From: an uncultured Sphingomonadaceae bacterium
GTDB taxonomy: Bacteria > Pseudomonadota > Alphaproteobacteria > Sphingomonadales > Sphingomonadaceae
Length of the DNA stretch: 64,000 bases
Direction of reading: 5' to 3'
NCBI GenBank assembly: GCA_947488845.1
Contig: CANLBM010000012.1
Span: forward strand, 1-64,000
The position numbers and the translations under genes were made by a program. The first letter of the stretch is position 1. Each line of letters begins with the position of its first letter. Below are positions 53,469 through 61,950 of the stretch, in pieces. The notes beneath the pieces were generated by a model. It was not told where the DNA came from, ran no database searches, and saw only the letters and a program-made list of their open reading frames with translations.

Positions 53469-53481
53469 TCCGACCATATTG

Positions 53482-54342
53482 CTAGCGGAACACCACTGTC
53501 CGGTTGCCGTTGAGCAATATCCGCCGCTCGCCTGCCCATTTTACCGCCTTGGCCAGAACCTGCGCCTCGATGTCGCGGCCGATCCGGATCATTTCCTCGA
53601 CGCTGGCGCGATGGTCGACCCGTTCGACCGCCTGTTCGATGATCGGACCCTCGTCGAGGTCGGCGCTGACAAAATGGGCGGTCGCCCCGATCAGCTTGAC
53701 GCCGCGCTCATGCGCCCGGTGATAGGGTTTTGCGCCCTTGAAGCCGGGGAGGAAACTGTGGTGGATGTTGATGCAGCGACCGGCCAGTTTCGCGCTGAGA
53801 TCGTCGGACAATATCTGCATATAGCGGGCAAGAATCAGATAGTCGGCCTCTCCCGCGCCCATCACATCCAGGATAGCCTGTTCCTGTTCCGCGCGATTGC
53901 TGGCGGTTACCGGCAAATGGTGGAACGGGACCTCATGCCATTCGGTCAGGTCGCGCAAACTGTCGTGATTGCTGACTACGCCGACAATATTGACCGGCAA
54001 TCCGCCCGTCTTCCAGCGATGCAGCAGGTCATTGAGGCAGTGGCTGCCCTTCGAGACGGCGATCACGACATTGGGCTTTTCCGCGCCGCTGACCAGGGTC
54101 CAATCGAGCGTATATCGCTCTCCGACCAGCGAAAATTTCTCGCGAAGCGCATCGAGGCCGGCCGGAAATCTTTCGCCCGCGCCCTGGAACTCGACTCGCA
54201 TGAAAAAACGGTCCTGCTCGAGATCGGCATATTGCTGGCTGTCGAGAATGAAGCCGTCATGCTCGGCCAGAAATCCGGCGACGGCGGCCACCAGGCCGAC
54301 CCGGTCTTCTGCGGTGAAGGTAAGAATATAGTTTTCGGTCAT
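53482..54342 (-). CDS. purU: Formyltetrahydrofolate deformylase
   Basis: This 286-residue PurU has an N-terminal ACT-like domain (YILTFTAEDRVGLVAAVAGF) and a C-terminal formyltransferase-like domain. The catalytic Asn, His and Asp lie in CINIHHSFLPGFKGAKPYH and VSADLDEGPII. It hydrolyses 10-formyltetrahydrofolate to formate, supplying one-carbon balance for purine synthesis. It is monocistronic, convergent to gspI and divergent from pgl. Confidence 0.94.
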   Translation of the reverse strand: MTENYILTFTAEDRVGLVAAVAGFLAEHDGFILDSQQYADLEQDRFFMRVEFQGAGERFPAGLDALREKFSLVGERYTLDWTLVSGAEKPNVVIAVSKGSHCLNDLLHRWKTGGLPVNIVGVVSNHDSLRDLTEWHEVPFHHLPVTASNRAEQEQAILDVMGAGEADYLILARYMQILSDDLSAKLAGRCINIHHSFLPGFKGAKPYHRAHERGVKLIGATAHFVSADLDEGPIIEQAVERVDHRASVEEMIRIGRDIEAQVLAKAVKWAGERRILLNGNRTVVFR

Positions 54343-54468
54343 ATGGATATCGCCTTTTCGGCCCCCAATTGGCGCAAAGTGGAGAATTTTAAAAGCGGGA
54401 TTTACCCTTGTGCTGAGGTCTGCAGCGATTAGAAGCGCGGAAGACTTGATAGAGATCTGGATATCGCG

Positions 54469-55218
54469 ATGAGCAAACTCGAAGACGCATTAGAAAATTT
54501 TGACCTGGACGACCTGACGGAAGACGAGGAATCGATGCTCGAATGGTGGGATTTCGATGACGCCGACGAGATGGTCGATGCGGTCGCCGGAGATATCCAG
54601 TTCATCATCGAGAGCGCGCTTGATGCGCGCGGCGACGCCTTGCTGGCCTTGCCCGCCAGCGAGGAAGCCTTGCCGGTTCTCGAGGCTCTGGCCGAAAAGC
54701 CGATCAAGTGGAAATATGTCACGATCATCCCGACCGACGATCTTCTGATCCCACTCGATGATCCGCGCAGCCATGCCAAGAAGCTGGCGCAATTGTTTCT
54801 GACCCGCGGCGCGCGGGTGCTGCCACTGGCACCGGATCACGACGATTATCATATGGCCGGCGCCGCTGCCGATGCCCGGCTGCGCGACACAAAATGGCCG
54901 GCGGACCTGATCTGGCTCGGCATGGGTGAGGGCGGCAGCACCGCCGGGATGGTGGAAAGCGCCGATCTGGAAGAAGCGCTTGACGGCCCGCCGGAAAAAC
55001 TGGTGGTTGGCCTGCTCCCCGAAGGTGGCGATACGCCACTGGTGACGCTGACCAAGGCCGCCATCTGCGAAGCGCGGACGGTGATGGTGCTGCTCAGGGG
55101 CGCTGCCAACCAGACGCTGCTCGAGCAGGAAATCGAACAGGGCGCGACAAGCATGACCCCGATCGGCCGGATTTTCGCCGATCTGACCGTGCCGGTGGAT
55201 ATTTACGTCGAAAACTAG
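54469..55218 (+). CDS. pgl: 6-Phosphogluconolactonase
   Basis: The 249-residue protein matches the 6-phosphogluconolactonase / glucosamine-6-phosphate isomerase fold, with VTIIPTDDLLIPLDDPRSHA and LIWLGMGEGGSTAGM. The latter aligns with the LGMGxDGHTAS phosphate-binding motif but reads GEGGSTA, with the catalytic His replaced. The N-terminus is acidic (EDALENFDLDDLTEDEESML). It belongs to the oxidative pentose phosphate / Entner-Doudoroff route. The altered motif is typical of sphingomonad homologues, I think, but may mean a different substrate. The ribosome site is weak. Confidence 0.75.
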   Translation: MSKLEDALENFDLDDLTEDEESMLEWWDFDDADEMVDAVAGDIQFIIESALDARGDALLALPASEEALPVLEALAEKPIKWKYVTIIPTDDLLIPLDDPRSHAKKLAQLFLTRGARVLPLAPDHDDYHMAGAAADARLRDTKWPADLIWLGMGEGGSTAGMVESADLEEALDGPPEKLVVGLLPEGGDTPLVTLTKAAICEARTVMVLLRGAANQTLLEQEIEQGATSMTPIGRIFADLTVPVDIYVEN

Positions 55219-55264
55219 AGGTCGTTGCCGATTTCTATCGCTGGTCGCTGTGACTATCGATTGA

Positions 55265-55282
55265 TTTAACTGTCCGATTAAA
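55265..55282. promoter_or_regulatory. Candidate acyl-CoA regulon operator, site 4
   Basis: TTTAACTGTCCGATTAAA matches the 18-bp consensus at every fixed position. It lies 65 bases upstream of the acyl-CoA synthetase start. Confidence 0.7.
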
Positions 55283-55346
55283 CCATGGTGCTGCAATTGC
55301 GAATCGCCAGAACAAGGCGAACGTCCAATTGGAGAGCGCCTGTACT

Positions 55347-56876
55347 ATGCATCCTTATCTGCACGCCCAGAAAAACCCCGACAAACCTGCCGTCATCATG
55401 GCCGGCTCCGGCGAGATCATCACTTATGGTGAGCTCGACAGCCGCTCCAACCAGGTCGCCCAGCTTTACCGGTCCCGCGGCCTGCAGATCGGCGATACCG
55501 TCGCGATTTGCATGGAAAACCACCGGGAATTTTTCCCCGTCACCTGGGGGTCGCAGCGCTCCGGCCTGTTTCAGGTCGCGATTTCCAACCGGCTGACCGC
55601 CGAGGAAGTCGGCTATATCCTGAAGGACTCCGGGGCCAAGCTGCTGATCGGCAGCCAGCAGATGCTGCCGATACTCGATCAGGTGCGGGCTTCGAATCCC
55701 GAAGTCGCGCAGCTGGTATTTGGTGCCGGGGACGAGCGGAACATGGATGACGCGCTCGCATCGATGCCGTCTACGCCGATTGCCGATGAGCGCGCGGGTG
55801 TCGACATGCTCTATTCGTCCGGTACCACCGGCCAGCCCAAGGGCGTCAAACTGCCTCTACCGGAAGACGAGGATATTGCAGGACCGAACGGCATTGCCGG
55901 ACTCGCGCAGATGATTTTCGGCTTTCATGAAGATTGTGTCTATCTGTCTCCCGCGCCGCTCTATCATGCGGCCCCCTTGCGCTGGAATGTCGCGGTACAG
56001 GCGCTGGGCGGAACCAGCATTATCATGGAAAAATTTGATCCCGAGCGGGCGCTGCAACTGATCGAGCAATATAAATGCGATGTCGGCCAGTTTGTGCCGA
56101 CCCATTTTGTCCGGATGCTGAAGCTGCCGGAAGAAGTTCGCACCAAATATGATGTGTCGTCGATCAAGAGCGCGGTCCATGCCGCCGCGCCGGTGCCCGT
56201 ACCGATCAAGGAAGCGATGATCAAATGGTGGGGGCCGGTGCTCAACGAATATTATGCCGGGACCGAAGGCAACGGCTTTGTCTTCTGCAACAGCGAGGGC
56301 TGGCTGGAGCACAAGGGTACGGTCGGGCAGCCGATCAATTGCGTGGTCCATATTTGCGATGAAAACGGGGACGAGGTCCCGGTCGGTGAAGAAGGCCAGA
56401 TCTATTTCGAGAGTGGCTCCAAATTCGAATATCATAATGACCCCGAGAAAACCAAGGCGGCAACCCACGCCAGAGGCTGGACCTCGCTCGGTGATGTCGG
56501 CAAACTGGACGAAGACGGTTTCCTCTATCTGACCGACCGCAAGAGTTTCATGATCATTTCCGGCGGGGTGAATATCTATCCGCAGGAAATCGAGAATCTG
56601 CTGGTCACCCATCCCAAGGTTGCGGACGCCGCCGTCATCGGCGCGCCGGACGAGGATATGGGCGAGAAGGTGGTTGCGGTGGTGCAGCCGATGGATATGG
56701 CCGGTGCCGGGCCCGGGCTTGCGCAGGAGCTGGAAGCTTTCCTTCGCCAGTCGCTGTCCGGGGTCAAGATTCCGCGGCGGATCGACTTCCGCGCCGAACT
56801 GCCGCGCCATGCCACCGGCAAGCTCTACAAGCGGCTGTTGCGCGACGAATATTGGAACAAGCAGAAAGCGGGATAG
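55347..56876 (+). CDS. Acyl-CoA synthetase (AMP-binding, FadD-like)
   Basis: The 509-residue protein has the ATP-binding loop DMLYSSGTTGQPKGVKLPLP, the motif LNEYYAGTEGNGFVFCNS, DVGKLDEDGFLYLTDRKSFM and the C-terminal IPRRIDFRAELPRHATGKLY with the catalytic Lys. It activates a carboxylic acid to its CoA thioester through an acyl-AMP. I choose ATG 55347 behind TTGGAGAG. It is closely followed by a P450 gene (four bases), so the two are co-transcribed. A chain length or sterol-acid preference cannot be read from sequence. Confidence 0.9.
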   Translation: MHPYLHAQKNPDKPAVIMAGSGEIITYGELDSRSNQVAQLYRSRGLQIGDTVAICMENHREFFPVTWGSQRSGLFQVAISNRLTAEEVGYILKDSGAKLLIGSQQMLPILDQVRASNPEVAQLVFGAGDERNMDDALASMPSTPIADERAGVDMLYSSGTTGQPKGVKLPLPEDEDIAGPNGIAGLAQMIFGFHEDCVYLSPAPLYHAAPLRWNVAVQALGGTSIIMEKFDPERALQLIEQYKCDVGQFVPTHFVRMLKLPEEVRTKYDVSSIKSAVHAAAPVPVPIKEAMIKWWGPVLNEYYAGTEGNGFVFCNSEGWLEHKGTVGQPINCVVHICDENGDEVPVGEEGQIYFESGSKFEYHNDPEKTKAATHARGWTSLGDVGKLDEDGFLYLTDRKSFMIISGGVNIYPQEIENLLVTHPKVADAAVIGAPDEDMGEKVVAVVQPMDMAGAGPGLAQELEAFLRQSLSGVKIPRRIDFRAELPRHATGKLYKRLLRDEYWNKQKAG

Positions 56877-56880
56877 TCTG

Positions 56881-58179
56881 ATGGCTACACAAGCAGAACC
56901 GAGACTGACGGGTGAAGAGGCGCTGGCGATTGTCGACCCCGCCAATTATGTTGACTGGGACAGTCTGCTCGACCGCTTTGACGCGCTCCGTCGCAAAACG
57001 CCGGTGGTGCGAGTGGTCAATGACGAAGTCCACGATCCGTTCTGGCTGGTCACCAGCTATGACGACGTGATGCGGGTCAGCAAGGATAACAAGCTGTTCC
57101 TCAACAGTCCGCGCAGCATCACATTCAGCGACAAGAACAGCGGCGCTTTTGTCAAATCGATTACTGGCGGCGACCCCAATCTGGTCCGCTCGCTGGTCGC
57201 GCTAGATGCGCCGATCCATCCCCAGTATCGCCGTTTGACCCAAGACTGGTTCATGCCGAAAAACCTGCGCAAGATGGAAGACGAGATCAGGGCGCTGGCC
57301 AAGGTCACGGTCGACCGGCTGGTCGACGCGGGCGGCGAGGCCGATTTCGTGCCATTGGTGTCCGCGCCCTATCCGCTGCACGTGGTGATGCAGATATTGG
57401 GTGTGCCGGAAGCCGACGAACAACGGATGCTGTTCCTCACCCAGCAGATGTTCGGCGGGCAGGACGAGGATCTCAACAAGTCCGGCATGGTCAATATGAC
57501 GCCGGAGCAGGTCATGCAGCTGGTGGTCGGTGCCGTTGCCGACTTTGAGGCCTATTTTGCCAAGCTGACCCAGGAAAAGCGCGCCAATCCTACCGACGAT
57601 GTCGCGAGCGTGATCGCCAATGCGAAGGTAGATGGCGAGCATCTCAGCGACCGCGACATGGCGGGCTATTATATCATTCTGGCCGCTGCCGGCCATGACA
57701 CGACGTCGGCCTCCACCGCGGGCGCGATGCTGGCGCTGGCCCGCGACCCCGAACAATTTGCCCGGCTCAAGGCCGACCGCGACCTGTTGCCGGGGATTGT
57801 CGAGGAAGCGATCCGCTGGACCACACCGGTGCAGCATTTCATGCGCACCGCAGCCGAAGACACCGAACTGGGCGGACAGACAATCGCCAAGGACGACTGG
57901 CTGATGATCAGCTATATTGCGGCCAATCATGACGAGAGCATATTCCCAGAGCCGCGCAAGTTCGACGCCAGCCGCTCGCCCAACCGGCACCTGTCCTTCG
58001 GCGCGGGCGCGCATCAATGTCTCGGCCTGCACATGGCGCGGCTGGAAATGAAGATATTGTTCAACGAGCTGCTCGACCGGATTGAGACGCTGGAACTGGC
58101 AGGCGAGCCCAAACGCGCCAAATCAACCTTTGTCGGCGGGCTGAAAACCCTGCCGATACGGTACAGTCTATCAAAATGA
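56881..58179 (+). CDS. Cytochrome P450
   Basis: The 432-residue bacterial P450 starts at ATG 56881. It shows the I-helix AAAGHDTTSASTAGA, the K-helix ExxR in EEAIRWTTPV and the heme-ligand loop HLSFGAGAHQCLGLHMARLE. Its N-terminus has no membrane anchor, so it is cytosolic and needs a ferredoxin partner, not found here. The sequence resembles terpene- and steroid-side-chain hydroxylases (CYP125/CYP142-like group). Between an acyl-CoA synthetase and an aldehyde dehydrogenase it probably oxidises a terminal methyl group. Confidence 0.88.
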   Translation: MATQAEPRLTGEEALAIVDPANYVDWDSLLDRFDALRRKTPVVRVVNDEVHDPFWLVTSYDDVMRVSKDNKLFLNSPRSITFSDKNSGAFVKSITGGDPNLVRSLVALDAPIHPQYRRLTQDWFMPKNLRKMEDEIRALAKVTVDRLVDAGGEADFVPLVSAPYPLHVVMQILGVPEADEQRMLFLTQQMFGGQDEDLNKSGMVNMTPEQVMQLVVGAVADFEAYFAKLTQEKRANPTDDVASVIANAKVDGEHLSDRDMAGYYIILAAAGHDTTSASTAGAMLALARDPEQFARLKADRDLLPGIVEEAIRWTTPVQHFMRTAAEDTELGGQTIAKDDWLMISYIAANHDESIFPEPRKFDASRSPNRHLSFGAGAHQCLGLHMARLEMKILFNELLDRIETLELAGEPKRAKSTFVGGLKTLPIRYSLSK

Positions 58180-58254
58180 ATGACCCGCGCGGCCTTGTAA
58201 TAGCGTATAGGCGACTCAAATAGAATCGAACGGCATATCCCAAAGGAGAGCATC

Positions 58255-59685
58255 ATGGTTACCCAATATAAGAATTTGATCAACGGCGAGATGGTCGGCA
58301 CTTCCAAAGTGCTGGACGTCGTCAATCCGGCCAATGAAGAAGTCATCGGCCAGGTTCCTGCCTGCGGTGAAGCGGAACTCAACAGCGCGGTCTCGGCTGC
58401 GCGCGCCGCGTTCAAGACCTGGTCGAAAACGCCGATCGAGGAACGCCGCAAGGTGGTTCAGGCGATCGCCGGTGTGATCAACGAGAATAACGACGAACTG
58501 TTCCGCCTGCTTACCGCAGAGCAGGGCAAGCCCCATGCGCAGGCGCAGGGCGAGATCGCCGGCGCCGCCTATATGGCAGGTTCGCAGGCGACGCTCGACA
58601 TGGACGACGAGATCAACGAAGATACGGAACAGCGTCTGAGCCGTACCCGCCGCGTACCGGTCGGTGTTGTCGCCGGCATCGTGCCGTGGAATTTCCCGGT
58701 GATGATGGCGGTGCAGAAAATTGCCCCCGCCTTGCTATCCGGTTGCACGATCGTGCTGAAGCCATCACCCTTCACACCATTGACGACATTGCGTCTTGCC
58801 GAACTGATCAAGGACGTGGCCCCTCCCGGCGTCGTCAATATCATTACCGGTGAAGACAGCCTCGGTCCGTTGATGACCTCGCATCCAGATATCGACAAGA
58901 TCACTTTCACCGGCTCGACCGCGACCGGCAAGAAGATCATGGAAGGCGCATCCAAGGATCTCAAACGGATCACGCTGGAACTGGGCGGCAATGATGCCTC
59001 GATCGTCCTTCCCGACGCCAATGTCGAAAAGGTCGCCGAGCAATTATTCTGGTCGAGCTTTACCAATGCCGGACAGATCTGTGTCGCGGCAAAGCGCATC
59101 TATATCCACGAGGATATTTATGACGAGCTCAGCGCCGCGATTGCCGCCTATGCCAAGAATGTGAAGGTCGGTGACGGCTCCCAGCAGGGCACGGCCGTCG
59201 GTCCGGTCCAGAACAAGAAGCAATATGAGCGGGTGCTCGAACTGGTGCAGGACGCCAAGGATAACGGCTATAAGTTCCTGGTCGGTGGCGATCAGAAAGA
59301 GGAAGGCATTCCCGGCTATTATGTGCCGATCACGATTCTCGACAACCCGCCGGAAGATGCGCGGATTGTCGCCGAGGAACAATTCGGCCCGGTCATGCCG
59401 CTAATGAAATTCAGCACCACCGACGAAGCGATCAGTCGCGCCAATGCCAGTGAATATGGTCTCGCCGGCGCTGTCTGGACCGCCGATCCCGACGAGGGCG
59501 TCCGGGTTGCCGAACAGCTTGAAACCGGCACCGTGTGGGTCAATGAATTTCTCCACCTGTCTCCTTTTGCTCCGTTTGGCGGCCATAAACAGTCCGGCTT
59601 TGGTGCCGAATATGGCAAGGAAGGTTTGCTCGAATTCACCTATCCTCAGGTGATTACGGTCAAGAAAGACAATGTACCCGCCTGA
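58255..59685 (+). CDS. NAD(P)-dependent aldehyde dehydrogenase
   Basis: The 476-residue enzyme has the NAD-binding block VPWNFPVMMAVQKIAPALLS, the Glu in ITLELGGNDASIVL, the nucleophile in NAGQICVAAKRIYIH and the late motif EEQFGPVMPLMKF. It oxidises an aldehyde to an acid (or an acid-semialdehyde). Located downstream of the P450, it can complete terminal oxidation to the acid that the synthetase activates. A strong terminator follows, closing the synthetase-P450-aldehyde dehydrogenase unit. Confidence 0.92.
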   Translation: MVTQYKNLINGEMVGTSKVLDVVNPANEEVIGQVPACGEAELNSAVSAARAAFKTWSKTPIEERRKVVQAIAGVINENNDELFRLLTAEQGKPHAQAQGEIAGAAYMAGSQATLDMDDEINEDTEQRLSRTRRVPVGVVAGIVPWNFPVMMAVQKIAPALLSGCTIVLKPSPFTPLTTLRLAELIKDVAPPGVVNIITGEDSLGPLMTSHPDIDKITFTGSTATGKKIMEGASKDLKRITLELGGNDASIVLPDANVEKVAEQLFWSSFTNAGQICVAAKRIYIHEDIYDELSAAIAAYAKNVKVGDGSQQGTAVGPVQNKKQYERVLELVQDAKDNGYKFLVGGDQKEEGIPGYYVPITILDNPPEDARIVAEEQFGPVMPLMKFSTTDEAISRANASEYGLAGAVWTADPDEGVRVAEQLETGTVWVNEFLHLSPFAPFGGHKQSGFGAEYGKEGLLEFTYPQVITVKKDNVPA

Positions 59686-59706
59686 TCGGACAGAGATATG
59701 AATTGC

Positions 59707-59742
59707 AAAAGCCGATTATCACTATTGTGATGATCGGCTTTT
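59707..59742 (+). terminator. Intrinsic terminator after the aldehyde dehydrogenase gene
   Basis: AAAGCCGATTATCAC and GTGATGATCGGCTTTTT pair around TATT, giving a long stem with a T-run. Confidence 0.93.
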
Positions 59743-59767
59743 TCATTTGACGCTAGGCTTTCGGGAG

Positions 59768-59785
59768 TTTAACCGGTCAGTTAAA
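59768..59785. promoter_or_regulatory. Candidate acyl-CoA regulon operator, site 5
   Basis: TTTAACCGGTCAGTTAAA matches the consensus fully and is 34 bases before the thiolase start, just downstream of the terminator. Confidence 0.75.
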
Positions 59786-59819
59786 TTTTCGACTCTCAAC
59801 CAATCAAAGGAATAAGATT

Positions 59820-60992
59820 ATGGCAGAAGCCTATATTGTTGACGCGGTTCGTACCGCTGGTGGCCGTCGCGGCGGTCGTTTGGCCGGTGTGCACCCGGTA
59901 GATCTGGGTGCTGCCACGCTCAACGCCATTGCCGACCGCAATGATTTCGATGCGAGCGCTATCGAAGACGTGATCACCGGTTGCGTCATGCAGGGCGGCG
60001 AGCAGAGCGGCGATGTCGGCCGCAATGCGGTTCTCGCATCCAGACTGCCCGACAGCATCCCGTCGGTTTCGATCGACCGCCAGTGCGGCTCTTCGCAACA
60101 GGCCATTCAATTTGCAGCGCAGGGCGTCATGTCCGGCACCCAGGATATGGTTCTGGCGCACGGCATCGAAAGCATGACCCGCGTACCCATGGGTTCGACC
60201 TTCAAATTGTTCAAGGACGCGGGTCTCGGAACCAACATGTCGGAAGGGCTGCAGGCAGCCTATCCCGGTATCCAGTTCAGCCAGTTCATGGGCGCCGAAA
60301 TGCTGGTCAAGAAGCACGGCTTCACCCGTGATGATCTCGACCAGTTCGCTCTCGAAAGCCACCACAAGGCGATCAAGGCGGTTGAGTCTGGGGCGTTTGA
60401 CAATGAAATCATCGCGATCGAAATCGAAACTGCCGAAGGCAGGGAACAGCACAAGGTCGACGAAGGCATTCGCTTTGACGCTACCAAGGAAAGCATCGGT
60501 GCTGTGAAGCTGCTGCAGGAAGGTGGCGCAATCACCGCTGCCAATGCCAGCCAGATTTGCGACGGATCGAGCGCGGTTCTGGTCTGTTCGGAACAGGCGC
60601 TGAAAGACCACGGCCTGACCCCGCGGGCGCGGATCGTCAATCTGACGGTTACCGCCGGTGATCCGGTGATCATGCTGGAAGAGCCATTGTTCGCTACCGA
60701 CCGTGCCCTGCAGCGCGCCGGCATGAAGATCGGCGATATCGATCTCTATGAAGTGAACGAAGCCTTTGCTCCTGTCCCGCTCGCCTGGCTGAAACATGTT
60801 GGTGCGGACCGCAACAAGATCAACGTCAACGGCGGCGCGATTGCTCTGGGTCATCCGCTTGGCGCTTCGGGCACCAAATTGATGGCGACGCTGCTCAATG
60901 CTATGGAAGCGCGCGGCAGCAAATACGGCTTGCAGACGATGTGTGAAGGCGGCGGTCAGGCGAACGTCACGATCATCGAGCGCCTGGGTTAA
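59820..60992 (+). CDS. Acetyl-CoA acetyltransferase / 3-ketoacyl-CoA thiolase
   Basis: The 390-residue thiolase has the acyl-Cys loop VSIDRQCGSSQQAIQFAAQG (Cys about 89), the His in NGGAIALGHPLGASGTKLM and the late CEGGGQANV with the second Cys. Length and motifs fit a FadA-type degradative thiolase. It cleaves 3-ketoacyl-CoA to acetyl-CoA or propionyl-CoA and a shortened acyl-CoA. It starts a unit with a 3-hydroxyacyl-CoA dehydrogenase and is preceded by an operator-like palindrome. Confidence 0.93.
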   Translation: MAEAYIVDAVRTAGGRRGGRLAGVHPVDLGAATLNAIADRNDFDASAIEDVITGCVMQGGEQSGDVGRNAVLASRLPDSIPSVSIDRQCGSSQQAIQFAAQGVMSGTQDMVLAHGIESMTRVPMGSTFKLFKDAGLGTNMSEGLQAAYPGIQFSQFMGAEMLVKKHGFTRDDLDQFALESHHKAIKAVESGAFDNEIIAIEIETAEGREQHKVDEGIRFDATKESIGAVKLLQEGGAITAANASQICDGSSAVLVCSEQALKDHGLTPRARIVNLTVTAGDPVIMLEEPLFATDRALQRAGMKIGDIDLYEVNEAFAPVPLAWLKHVGADRNKINVNGGAIALGHPLGASGTKLMATLLNAMEARGSKYGLQTMCEGGGQANVTIIERLG

Positions 60993-61002
60993 ATTAAGCG
61001 AC

Positions 61003-61084
61003 TCGTCATCCTGAACTTGTTTCAGGATCTCGTGCCGCATAGCGCAGGCCCGCGAGGGGTCCTGAAACAAGTTCAGGATGACGA
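61003..61084. repeat. Family C inverted repeat (nested stems)
   Basis: TCGTCATCCTGAACTTGTTT and AACAAGTTCAGGATGACGA are outer inverted partners, and CCTGAACTTGTTTCAGG is itself palindromic. Only one copy is in the window. It lies in the gap between the thiolase and the SDR. Confidence 0.85.
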
Positions 61085-61106
61085 ATAAAAGAAGAAAGAC
61101 AAGAAT

Positions 61107-61889
61107 ATGGAACTCAACAGCAATATTTCAGCCGTCATCACCGGTGGCGCTTCCGGTCTCGGTGCGGCAACCGCCCGCCGTCTCGCTGCCAAGGGCGTCA
61201 AGGTCGCATTGTTCGACCTTAACGAGGAAAAAGGCGAAGCGCTGGCAGCCGAACTCGGCGGCGTTTTCTGCAAGGTCAATGTCACCGAGGACGAGAGCGT
61301 CGACGCCGGTTTTGAGAAGGCGCGCGCCGCCAATGGCCAGGAACGCATCCTTGTGAACTGCGCCGGGATCGGCAATGCGATCAAGACCGTCAGCCGCTCC
61401 AAGGAAGACGGATCGATCAAGCATTTTCCGCTGGACGCTTTCAATTTCGTCATCCAGGTCAATCTGGTCGGCACCTTCCGCTGCATCGCCAAATCGGCGG
61501 CCGGCATGCTGACGCTTGATCCCCTGGAAGACGGTGATCGCGGCGCGATGGTCAACACCGCTTCGGTTGCGGCCGAAGACGGCCAGATCGGCCAGGCGGC
61601 CTATTCCGCTTCCAAGGGCGGCGTTGTCGGCATGACCCTGCCGATTGCACGCGACCTGTCCCGTGAAGGCATCCGTCTCAACACCATCCTGCCGGGCATT
61701 TTCGATACGCCGTTGCTCGCCGGTGCGCCGCAGAATGTCCGCGACGCGCTGGGCGCGATGGTGCCGCATCCGCCGCGGCTCGGCCAGCCGGACGAATATG
61801 CCGCGCTCGCCATGTGCATGATTGAGACGCAATATTTCAACGGCGAAGATGTCCGCCTCGATGGCGCCATCCGGATGGCACCGCGCTAG
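61107..61889 (+). CDS. SDR 3-hydroxyacyl-CoA dehydrogenase (HSD17B10-like)
   Basis: The 260-residue protein is a classical SDR with VITGGASGLGAATARRLA, ILVNCAGIGNAIKTV, MVNTASVAAEDGQIGQ (Ser), AAYSASKGG (Tyr-x3-Lys) and the C-terminal DVRLDGAIRMAPR. The relatives are type II 3-hydroxyacyl-CoA dehydrogenases that oxidise 3-hydroxyacyl-CoA, including branched or steroid acyl chains. It follows the thiolase and is closed by a terminator at 61902. It is intact. Confidence 0.88.
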   Translation: MELNSNISAVITGGASGLGAATARRLAAKGVKVALFDLNEEKGEALAAELGGVFCKVNVTEDESVDAGFEKARAANGQERILVNCAGIGNAIKTVSRSKEDGSIKHFPLDAFNFVIQVNLVGTFRCIAKSAAGMLTLDPLEDGDRGAMVNTASVAAEDGQIGQAAYSASKGGVVGMTLPIARDLSREGIRLNTILPGIFDTPLLAGAPQNVRDALGAMVPHPPRLGQPDEYAALAMCMIETQYFNGEDVRLDGAIRMAPR

Positions 61890-61901
61890 AACCGAACCAT
61901 C

Positions 61902-61932
61902 AAGGGCTGCGAGAAACTCGCGGCCCTTTTTG
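61902..61932 (+). terminator. Intrinsic terminator after the SDR gene
   Basis: AAGGGCTGCGAG and CTCGCGGCCCTT pair around AAA, followed by TTT. It would partly shield the crotonase gene downstream from read-through. Confidence 0.85.
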
Positions 61933-61950
61933 TATCTGATGGAGAAGTAC

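Noticed and set aside
56620..56880. Upstream extension of the P450 frame
   Set aside because: It lies inside the acyl-CoA synthetase gene in another frame and resembles no P450 sequence; ATG 56881 begins the known N-terminal region.
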